This document shows, in pieces, positions 1-6,219 of a DNA stretch of 13,319 nucleotides; position 1 is the stretch's first letter; each line of letters starts with the position of its first letter. Position numbers and translations under genes: made by a program. Source of the DNA: Anaerolineaceae bacterium UBA5365 (GTDB lineage Bacteria > Chloroflexota > Anaerolineae > Anaerolineales > Anaerolineaceae). The stretch spans positions 19,121 to 32,439 of the forward strand of contig DHPL01000011.1 of assembly GCA_002407905.1 (NCBI GenBank), read 5' to 3'. Under the pieces are notes generated by a model. That model worked only from the letters and a program-made list of their open reading frames with translations, did not search any database and was not told where the DNA came from.

Positions 1-73
1 GGTGCCTGTAGCTCAATGGCAGAGTGCTTCACTGTGGATGAAGATGTTGAGGGTTCGAGACCCTCCAGGCACC
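1..73 (+). tRNA. tRNA-His (anticodon GTG)
   Basis: The sequence folds into a full cloverleaf. The acceptor stem has eight pairs (bases 1-8 with 66-73), the D stem is GCTC/GAGT, and the anticodon stem is CTTCA/TGAAG around the loop CTGTGGA with anticodon GTG at 34-36. The T stem is GAGGG/CCCTC around TTCGAGA. The eighth acceptor pair, G at base 1 with C at base 73, is the genome-encoded G-1:C73 pair that histidyl-tRNA synthetase requires, which confirms the identity independently of the anticodon. CCA is not encoded, so it must be added after transcription. Any promoter lies left of the window. Confidence 0.97.
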
Positions 74-77
74 CTTC

Positions 78-101
78 AAAGACCCCAAACCGGGGTCTTT
101 T
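78..101 (+). terminator. Rho-independent terminator of tRNA-His
   Basis: A 9-bp perfect stem, AAAGACCCC (78-86) with GGGGTCTTT (92-100), closes a five-base loop and ends in a short T run. It starts five bases after the tRNA and so ends the tRNA transcript, separating it from the ileS control region. Confidence 0.88.
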
Positions 102-197
102 CGTTTGCGTCCACTTGGAAAGAACTATGTTTAGCTTAGACCACGGCAAAGTAAGGAATGCCGATGGGTAATAAGCAAGAATCTAAGGCCATTAAAG

Positions 198-226
198 TTG
201 ACCTGTACGGTCGATTATGAGATAAT
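198..226 (+). promoter_or_regulatory. Sigma-70-type promoter of the ileS operon
   Basis: The -35 box TTGACC (198-203) and the -10 box GATAAT (221-226) are separated by exactly 17 bases. Each differs from consensus at one position. A TGN extended -10 element precedes the -10 box (218-220). The predicted start, near 233, falls just before the first base-paired strand of the T-box leader (238-242), as expected if this promoter drives that leader. Bases 102-197 upstream hold no gene that I can see. Confidence 0.75.
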
Positions 227-232
227 CCACGC

Positions 233-477
233 CTGATCGGCTGAGACGGAAAGAGTAAGCAAAAACCCACTTCACAGAGAGCCTGCGGTGCTGCGAGCAG
301 GCAAGCGCTTTTGCCCAAGATCATTCCCGAGCCGCGCGCTGAACCAGAGTAAGCAAGCCGGGTTCGCGGGCCGTTATACCCGCTGCTGTAAAAAGCACTA
401 AGCGCCTGGCATTGCCTGGAAGCGGGGTGGTACCGCGAGCACAAACTCGTCCCTGTAGAATTGGGCGGGTTTTTTTA
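233..477 (+). promoter_or_regulatory. Isoleucine T-box riboswitch upstream of ileS
   Basis: This leader binds uncharged tRNA-Ile and lets transcription continue into ileS when isoleucyl-tRNA is scarce. Visible T-box parts, in order, are: the stem I base, CGGCT (238-242) with AGCCG (330-334); the GA...AGAGTA internal motif (243-256); AGAGAG (276-281) before the distal stem GCCTGC/GCAGGC (281-286, 297-302), whose loop holds GGTG; the specifier codon ATC (320-322), which encodes Ile and is set in the usual AAG-ATC context; the stem III-associated CCGTTA (371-376); and the T-box element GGGGTGGTACCGCGAG (424-439). In that element TGGT (428-431) supplies the bulge that pairs with the tRNA acceptor end. 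Its last base, U, matches the A73 expected of tRNA-Ile. A terminator follows directly, so control is at transcription. Confidence 0.93.
443..476 (+). terminator. T-box attenuator terminator
   Basis: The stem AAACTCGTCC (443-452) pairs with GGGCGGGTTT (463-472), including G-T wobbles, and runs into a T tract at 470-476. It lies directly after the T-box element and before the ileS ribosome binding site. It is the 'off' structure, which antiterminator formation by bound uncharged tRNA should block. Confidence 0.88.
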
Positions 478-510
478 TTCCCCGCTATCGTGCCGTTATT
501 GAGGAGCCAT

Positions 511-3500
511 ATGTTCAAACCAGTTTCAAATAAACTCAACCAACTCCAATTGGAGGAAAACCAGCTGCAGTTCTGGAAGGCAGAGGAGATCTTTAAGCAG
601 TCCTCCGATGGCCGTAAGGACAGAAAGCCCTTTGTTTTCTATGAAGGTCCGCCTACCGCTAACGGCAAACCGGGCATCCATCACGTGATCGGCCGGGTCT
701 ACAAGGACATGTTCCTCCGCTTCCGGGTGATGCAAGGTTACTATGTTGACCGGCGCGGCGGCTGGGACACACACGGACTGCCAGTTGAGATCGAGGTTGA
801 GAAGAAATTGGGGTTCACCCAAAAAAGCCAGATTGAGGCATACGGCATCGCGGCTTTCAACGAACTCTGCCGTGAATCCGCCTTTGCCCGAATTCAGGAT
901 TGGGAGCGGATGACCGAACGCATTGCCTACTGGGTGGATTTTGACCGTGCTTATGTAACCTATAAAAACGAATACATCGAATCCGTTTGGTGGCTGCTGC
1001 GGCAAATCTGGGATAAGGGTTTGCTCTACCAGGGTCATAAAGTGGTGCCTTACTGTCCGCGCTGCGGCACGCCCCTGAGCGATCACGAAGTGGCTTTGGG
1101 CTACCAGGACGCTGAGGATCCATCAATCTACGTGCGCTTCCCGCTGCGGGACGAGCCGGGCACTTACTTCCTGGTATGGACCACCACGCCGTGGACCCTG
1201 CCGGCCAACGCCGCTATCGCCGCTCATCCGGACGTTGAGTACGTACAAGTGACCCGTGAGGATGGCAGCAACGATGAGAAACTCATCCTGGCCAAAGACC
1301 TGGTTCCGGTCATCTTCGGCGAAACGGCGATGAAGGTGCTTAAAACCTATACCGGCAAGCAGCTGCTCAAGAAACGCTATAACCCTCTGTACAACTTCTT
1401 CCCGAGCGAGAAGGAGGCTCATTATCTGGTCAACGCGGATTACGTGACCACAACGGATGGTACCGGCCTGGTGCACACGGCGCCTAGTTTTGGCGCGGAA
1501 GACATGGAAACCGGCTTAAAACACGACCTGCCGCTGATTCAAACCTTGAACGACGATGGCAGCTTTAAACGCCAGGTGACTCCCTGGGCGGGTTTATTCG
1601 TCAAGGATGCTGACCCGCTGATCATCCAGGACCTCCAGGAGCGCGGGCTGCTCTTCCGCAGCGGAAAGATCACGCATACTTACCCGTTCTGCTGGCGCTG
1701 TGATACGCCCTTGCTCTACCAGGCGCGGCCTTCGTGGTTCATCCGTACGACCGCGGTGCGCGACCGCATGGTGGAGTTGAATAAGACCATCAACTGGGTC
1801 CCTGAACATATCCGCAATGGCCGTTTTGGCAACTGGCTGGAAAACAATGTGGACTGGGCGCTGGGCCGCAACCGCTACTGGGGCACACCGCTGCCTGTTT
1901 GGGAGTGCGACCATTGCGGGCATCAGCACTGTGTAGGCTCGGTTACGGAAATGAGCGAATTGGCCGGCAAGGACCTGAGCGAGCTGGATCTGCACCGCCC
2001 ATATGTGGACGGAATCAGCTTTGCCTGCCCGGAATGCCAGCGGGGTACCATGCACCGTGTGCCGGAACTGATCGATGTGTGGTTCGACTCCGGTTCCATG
2101 CCATCGGCCCAGTGGCATTATCCTTTCGAGAATCAGGAAGAATTTAAGAACCAACACCCCGCGGATTACATCAGCGAAGCCATCGACCAAACCCGCGGCT
2201 GGTTCTACTCCCTGCACGCCGTATCTACCCTGGTATTTGATGACCTGGCCTTCAAAAATGTGATCTGCTACGGGCACATTCTTGACCCTGAGGGCAAGAA
2301 GATGTCCAAACATAAGGGTAATGTGGTGGACCCCTGGGAAGTGCTGGACCTGCATGGCGCTGACGCCGTGCGCTGGTACATGCTGACTGCCAGCCCGCCC
2401 CAAAATGAACGCCGGTTCGGCTCCGACCTGGTAGGGGAAGTTACCCGTACCTTTATGCTGCCGCTCTGGAACACCTACAGCTTCTTTGTGACCTATGCCA
2501 ATTTGGATGGCTGGAACCCGTACGCGCCTTTGCTGCCGCGGTTCAGCGAGATGGACCGCTGGCTGAGTTCGGCCCTGAACGTGCTGGTGCGCGATGTGAC
2601 CAAGGCATATGAAAACTATGACGTCATCGGCGCTACCCGGCCCATCGGCACCTTTGTGGACCAGCTTTCCAATTGGTGGCTGCGCCGCTCGCGCCGGCGT
2701 TTCTGGAAGAGCGATGCCGACGCGGATAAGAATGCCGCTTACGAAACGCTGTATAACGCCCTGGTGACGGTTACCAAACTGCTGGCGCCGGCTGTGCCAT
2801 TTATTGCCGAAGAGCTTTATCAAAACCTGGTGCGCAGTGTAGACCCGCAGGCGGCTGCCTCGGTCCACCTGGCCGATTGGCCCAAAGAACGCCCTGAGAT
2901 GGTGGATACTGCCCTCAATCATGAGATGGAAACCGTGATGCGCCTGGCCTCCCTGGGGCATGCCGCGCGCAACAAGAGCAACATCAAGGTGCGTCAGCCG
3001 CTTTCGGAAGTTGCCTTTGCGGTTGGCTTTGCAGAGGAAGGGGAAACGGTAGAGCGTTTTAAGGAAGTGCTGGAGGATGAGCTCAACGTGAAACATGCCC
3101 GCCTCCTGGCCCCCGGCGAGGAAGCAGTTGAGTACACCATCAACCCCTTGCCGCGGCAGCTCGGCCAAAAGTACAAAGGCGATTTTCCGAAAGTGCGCCA
3201 GGCCATCATGGATCTGCCAGTGAAAGAAAGCGCGTTAAAGCTCCTGGAAGGTTTTAGTTTGGTTGTGCAGGTGGATGGCAAATATCATGAAATCCTTGCC
3301 GATGAGGTGGAAGTTCACAGCCATGCCCAGCAGGGTTATGAGGTTGCCGCTGAAGGCGCTTACTTGGCCGCGCTGGTCACCACGCTAACCCCGGAATTGG
3401 TCAACGAAGGCCTGGCCCGCGAATTCGTGCGCCGGGTGCAGGCCTTGCGCAAGGATAGCGGCCTGGAGATCAGCGACCGCATCCGCATGCGCTATCAGGC

Positions 3501-3669
3501 CAGCCCCAAACTCAGCGAAGCGCTGGAAGCATTCCGCGACTACATCATGGCGGAAACATTGGCCGTTGATTTTGACGCCGGTGAAAGCCCCCTGGGCTGG
3601 TATCGCCTGGAAGACAGCATTGATGAGGAAGCCTTGCAGGTGGCCATTGAAAGAAATAATGCAGACTAA
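511..3669 (+). CDS. ileS: Isoleucyl-tRNA synthetase, IleRS2-like, with altered HIGH motif
   Basis: This cytosolic class I enzyme charges tRNA-Ile with isoleucine using ATP. It has 1052 residues, close to Thermus IleRS. The HIGH-equivalent signature reads GIHH (residues 55-58, after PPTANGKP), so the first and third positions are exchanged. KMSKH (597-601) is the second ATP-site motif. The CP1 editing domain is present (WTTTPWTLPAN at 223-233, then GTGLVHTAP). Zinc-type cysteine pairs occur at C182/C185, C394/C397, C466/C469 and C506/C509. The start is the ATG at 511, with GAGGAG at 501-506. An in-frame start at 412 would put coding sequence through the T-box and attenuator, so I rejected it. 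The long C-terminal extension fits the eukaryote-like IleRS2 branch. The gene leads the operon and is controlled by the upstream T-box. Confidence 0.97.
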   Translation: MFKPVSNKLNQLQLEENQLQFWKAEEIFKQSSDGRKDRKPFVFYEGPPTANGKPGIHHVIGRVYKDMFLRFRVMQGYYVDRRGGWDTHGLPVEIEVEKKLGFTQKSQIEAYGIAAFNELCRESAFARIQDWERMTERIAYWVDFDRAYVTYKNEYIESVWWLLRQIWDKGLLYQGHKVVPYCPRCGTPLSDHEVALGYQDAEDPSIYVRFPLRDEPGTYFLVWTTTPWTLPANAAIAAHPDVEYVQVTREDGSNDEKLILAKDLVPVIFGETAMKVLKTYTGKQLLKKRYNPLYNFFPSEKEAHYLVNADYVTTTDGTGLVHTAPSFGAEDMETGLKHDLPLIQTLNDDGSFKRQVTPWAGLFVKDADPLIIQDLQERGLLFRSGKITHTYPFCWRCDTPLLYQARPSWFIRTTAVRDRMVELNKTINWVPEHIRNGRFGNWLENNVDWALGRNRYWGTPLPVWECDHCGHQHCVGSVTEMSELAGKDLSELDLHRPYVDGISFACPECQRGTMHRVPELIDVWFDSGSMPSAQWHYPFENQEEFKNQHPADYISEAIDQTRGWFYSLHAVSTLVFDDLAFKNVICYGHILDPEGKKMSKHKGNVVDPWEVLDLHGADAVRWYMLTASPPQNERRFGSDLVGEVTRTFMLPLWNTYSFFVTYANLDGWNPYAPLLPRFSEMDRWLSSALNVLVRDVTKAYENYDVIGATRPIGTFVDQLSNWWLRRSRRRFWKSDADADKNAAYETLYNALVTVTKLLAPAVPFIAEELYQNLVRSVDPQAAASVHLADWPKERPEMVDTALNHEMETVMRLASLGHAARNKSNIKVRQPLSEVAFAVGFAEEGETVERFKEVLEDELNVKHARLLAPGEEAVEYTINPLPRQLGQKYKGDFPKVRQAIMDLPVKESALKLLEGFSLVVQVDGKYHEILADEVEVHSHAQQGYEVAAEGAYLAALVTTLTPELVNEGLAREFVRRVQALRKDSGLEISDRIRMRYQASPKLSEALEAFRDYIMAETLAVDFDAGESPLGWYRLEDSIDEEALQVAIERNNAD

Positions 3670-4213
3670 GACAGCCGGCTTGCATAAGAACCTGACACTC
3701 TTAGGCGTTGCCGCGCTGGTGATCGTGCTGGACCAAATCAGCAAGGCGTATGTCAAGGCTCAGCTGCCATTAAACAGTTCCTGGATGCCCCTGGAATGGT
3801 TGGCGCCGATGATGCGGTTTACGCATATCAAGAATACCGGCGCTGCTTTCGGCTTCTTTCAGAATGCTAATCTGGTACTGGGCATTCTGGCTGTGATCAT
3901 CATTGCTGTTCTGATCGTTTTTTACCAGAAGGTCCACATCGAAGATAAACTGGCTCGCGTGGCTTTGGGCATGCAGGTTGGCGGAGCGATCGGCAACTTG
4001 ATTGACCGTGTTTTGGATGGCCACGTGACCGACTTTATTTCGGTAGGGAGCTTCCCGATCTTCAATATTGCTGATTCGGCTGTAACGGTTGGCGTAGGAC
4101 TTCTGCTGCTGGCGATCTATTTGCAGGAACGCAAGCAAAAGCACCTGGACGCAATCAGGACCGACGCAGCGAACCAACCTGAAGACAGCCGTGAAAACAG
4201 GCACGATGGCTGA
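3659..4213 (+). CDS. lspA: Lipoprotein signal peptidase (signal peptidase II)
   Basis: This membrane aspartic protease removes signal peptides from prolipoproteins after lipidation. The 184-residue length is typical. All family signatures are visible: DQISK after the first membrane segment, NTGAAFGFF (59-67), GGAIGNLIDR (108-117) with catalytic D116, VTDFI (123-127) and FNIAD (135-139) with catalytic D139. Hydrophobic segments lie at about 11-25, 70-89 and 140-155, plus a weaker one around the GNLIDR motif, giving the usual four-pass layout. The ATG at 3659 overlaps the end of ileS by 11 bases, which suggests translational coupling. An in-frame start at 3566 would lie deep inside ileS and add a non-family N-terminus. 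The ribosome binding site is weak (GAAAG). Confidence 0.95.
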   Translation: MQTKTAGLHKNLTLLGVAALVIVLDQISKAYVKAQLPLNSSWMPLEWLAPMMRFTHIKNTGAAFGFFQNANLVLGILAVIIIAVLIVFYQKVHIEDKLARVALGMQVGGAIGNLIDRVLDGHVTDFISVGSFPIFNIADSAVTVGVGLLLLAIYLQERKQKHLDAIRTDAANQPEDSRENRHDG

Positions 4214-5129
4214 GGAAAAACAGCTTTTTACTGCGGCAGATGCGGATGCCGATCAACGCCTGGATAAGTTCCTGGCGGTTCAGCTGCCGCAGCTTTCAAG
4301 GATGCAGGTGAAAGCCCTGATCCAGGAAGGCAGGGTGAGGCTGAATGGCAAAGCGGCGAGCCGGCCAGCGGTCAAGCTGGAAGCTGGAGACCGCGTAGAG
4401 GCCCTAATTGCGCCCGCCGCAGAGGAGCCTGCCCTGCAGCCTGCCGAGGTTCCGCTGGACGTGGTTTATGAAGACTTGGATGTGGCTGTAGTGAACAAGC
4501 CTGCCGGCATGGTGGTGCATCCTGGCGCCGGACGGGAGGAAGGCACCCTGGCCCAGGCCGCGTTGGCGCGTTGGCCGCAGGTTGCTGGCGTTGGTGAGGC
4601 GGGCCGGCCTGGAATCGTACATCGCCTGGATAAGGAGACCAGCGGCCTGGTGGTGATCGCCAAAACGCATGATGCTTATCTGTGGCTGGTGAAACAATTT
4701 AAATCTCGCAATACCAAGAAGTTCTACCTTGCGCTGGTGGATGGCCAACCGCCAACCCCAACCGGGCGGATTGAGGCGGCCATCGGGCGGCATGCCAGCC
4801 TGAGGCAGAAGATGGCGGTTGCCTATGGCGGGGGACGCAAAGCGGTAAGCGAGTACCGCACCATGCAGAGCTTTAATGAGCACACACTGCTGGAGGTCCG
4901 GCCTGTTACCGGGCGTACGCACCAGATCAGAGTGCATCTGGCTTTCATCGGCTGCCCGGTAGCCGGAGATAAGATCTACGGCCGAAAACGCAGCAGCCTG
5001 AGCCTGGGGCGCTTTTTTCTGCATGCCTCCCGGCTTGAGATCATCTTGCCCGGCCAAAAGGAATATAGTGTATTTGAGGCTGGTTTACCGGCAGATCTAT
5101 TGGAAACGTTGAAAGAATTAGGAGCCTGA
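4206..5129 (+). CDS. rluD: RluD-family 23S rRNA pseudouridine synthase
   Basis: The enzyme isomerises uridines in 23S rRNA to pseudouridine. The 307-residue protein begins with an S4 RNA-binding domain (about 17-65, RLDKFLAVQL then GRVRLNGK). The catalytic domain carries HRLDKETSGL (139-148), in which D142 is the expected nucleophile, and then GRTHQIRVHL near residue 240. The exact target uridines cannot be read from sequence: RluD and other RluA/RluC/RluD members share these motifs, and the S4 domain excludes RluA itself. I chose the ATG at 4206, which overlaps the lspA stop by 8 bases, over an in-frame GTG at 4191, which only adds MKTGT. An lspA-rluD order is common in bacteria. Confidence 0.92.
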   Translation: MAEEKQLFTAADADADQRLDKFLAVQLPQLSRMQVKALIQEGRVRLNGKAASRPAVKLEAGDRVEALIAPAAEEPALQPAEVPLDVVYEDLDVAVVNKPAGMVVHPGAGREEGTLAQAALARWPQVAGVGEAGRPGIVHRLDKETSGLVVIAKTHDAYLWLVKQFKSRNTKKFYLALVDGQPPTPTGRIEAAIGRHASLRQKMAVAYGGGRKAVSEYRTMQSFNEHTLLEVRPVTGRTHQIRVHLAFIGCPVAGDKIYGRKRSSLSLGRFFLHASRLEIILPGQKEYSVFEAGLPADLLETLKELGA

Positions 5130-5130
5130 A

Positions 5131-6177
5131 ATGCCTGAACATTACTTCGATTTTCGCTCGGACACACTAACGCAGCCCACACCGGAGATGCGCGCTGCCA
5201 TGGCTGCCGCCCCGGTGGGCGACGATGTTTACGGCGAAGACCCTACGGTGAACCGCCTGGAGCAGGAAGCCGCGAAGCGGATGGGCAAGGAAGCCGGGCT
5301 TTTTGTTTCGAGCGGCACCCAAGGCAATCTGATTGCTGTGCTGGCGCATTGCGCCCGCGGTGAGGAAGCCATTATGGGCAGGGAAGGGCACACTTTCAAG
5401 CACGAAGCGGGTGGAATCTCCGTGCTAGGCGGCGTGGTGATGAACACCCTGCCCAACCAGCCGGACGGAACGCTGGACCTGGAGGCGGTTGCCGCTGAGA
5501 TCCACGACGGCAGCGATCCGCACTCGCCGGTTACACGCCTGGTGATCCTTGAAAACACGCATAACGGTTGCGGCGGCGTGCCGCTAAGCCTGGACTATAC
5601 AAAGGCTACGGCTGAACTGGCGCAGAAGCAGGGTTTGAAACTGCACCTGGACGGGGCACGGTTATTCAACGCGGCGGTGGCCTTGGGGCTGCCGGCAAGC
5701 AGCCTGGCAGGACCGGCCGATTCGGTCACTTTTTGTCTGAGTAAGGGGCTCTGCGCCCCAGTTGGTTCGGTGCTCTGCGGAACGCAGGTATTCATCCAAA
5801 AAGGCCGCCGATTACGCAAAATTTTGGGCGGCGGCATGCGCCAGGTTGGCGTACTGGCCGCGGCAGGGCTGGTTGCGCTGGATTCAATGGTGGAGCGTTT
5901 GGCTGAGGACCATGCTCTGGCAGCAGAGCTAGCCGACCAATTAGAGAATATCCCCGGAATTGTGATCGAAAAAGGCGGTCCAAAGACGAATATGGTCTTC
6001 ATCCGCTTGGCTGATGAGGTCGCGCTTTCCGGTGTGGAGTTCCTGGCACGCGTCAAGGCTGCGGGGGTGCTCTTTAGCCCGCGGACTGAGCGCAGCTTTC
6101 GTTTGGTAACCCACCATGACGTGGATCGGCAGGCGGTGGCAGCCTGCGCAAAGGCCATTCGGGAGGCCCTAAGCTAG
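5131..6177 (+). CDS. ltaE: Low-specificity L-threonine aldolase
   Basis: This PLP enzyme cleaves L-threonine and L-allo-threonine to glycine and acetaldehyde. The 348-residue length is normal for the family. Visible signatures are the N-terminal FRSDTLTQPT (8-17), DDVYGEDPTVNRLE (31-44), SSGTQGN (60-66) for phosphate binding, H87 in REGHTF as the likely PLP-stacking histidine, HLDGARLFNA (172-181) with D174 for the pyridine nitrogen, and K205 in CLSKGLCAPVGS as the Schiff-base lysine. A good ribosome binding site, AGGAG (5120-5124), overlaps the end of the rluD gene, whose stop lies one base before this start. It is therefore the fourth gene of the ileS operon. Linking threonine breakdown to an isoleucine-sensing leader may be meaningful, since threonine is the isoleucine precursor, but could be incidental. 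Confidence 0.94.
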   Translation: MPEHYFDFRSDTLTQPTPEMRAAMAAAPVGDDVYGEDPTVNRLEQEAAKRMGKEAGLFVSSGTQGNLIAVLAHCARGEEAIMGREGHTFKHEAGGISVLGGVVMNTLPNQPDGTLDLEAVAAEIHDGSDPHSPVTRLVILENTHNGCGGVPLSLDYTKATAELAQKQGLKLHLDGARLFNAAVALGLPASSLAGPADSVTFCLSKGLCAPVGSVLCGTQVFIQKGRRLRKILGGGMRQVGVLAAAGLVALDSMVERLAEDHALAAELADQLENIPGIVIEKGGPKTNMVFIRLADEVALSGVEFLARVKAAGVLFSPRTERSFRLVTHHDVDRQAVAACAKAIREALS

Positions 6178-6192
6178 ATTCCGCTTTTTTAC

Positions 6193-6208
6193 TGGCACGA
6201 ACGTTGCA
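6193..6208 (+). promoter_or_regulatory. Candidate sigma-54 (-24/-12) promoter
   Basis: TGGCACG-AACG-TTGCA matches the RpoN consensus TGGCACG-N4-TTGC at every fixed position and has a pyrimidine (C) before it. It lies in the 42-base gap between ltaE and the propeller gene, on the correct strand. Against it, the predicted transcription start (about 6219) is one base before the ATG at 6220, which would leave AGGAAG (6212-6217) outside the mRNA. Whether this phylum's members encode RpoN is also uncertain. Confidence 0.35.
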
Positions 6209-6219
6209 GGCAGGAAGAT

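Noticed and set aside
135..187. Inverted repeat CTTAGA...TCTAAG flanking a GGCA/TGCC pair, possible small RNA or operator
   Set aside because: The arms are only six bases and the fold has large unpaired parts. It lies upstream of the promoter, and I see no support for a gene.
412..510. In-frame N-terminal extension of ileS starting at 412
   Set aside because: It would code through the T-box element and attenuator, while the ATG at 511 has a clear GAGGAG site and starts the family-like sequence.
1594..3168. Long minus-strand open frame (524 codons) inside ileS
   Set aside because: It is the antisense shadow of a confidently identified gene and shows no recognisable domain or ribosome site.
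3566..3658. Upstream in-frame start for lspA
   Set aside because: The added 31 residues overlap the ileS C-terminus and are not hydrophobic or family-like. The ATG at 3659 gives the normal LspA length.
6150..6190. Possible terminator after ltaE (GGCC repeat followed by six Ts)
   Set aside because: The stem is only four pairs and is separated from the T run by about 20 bases.
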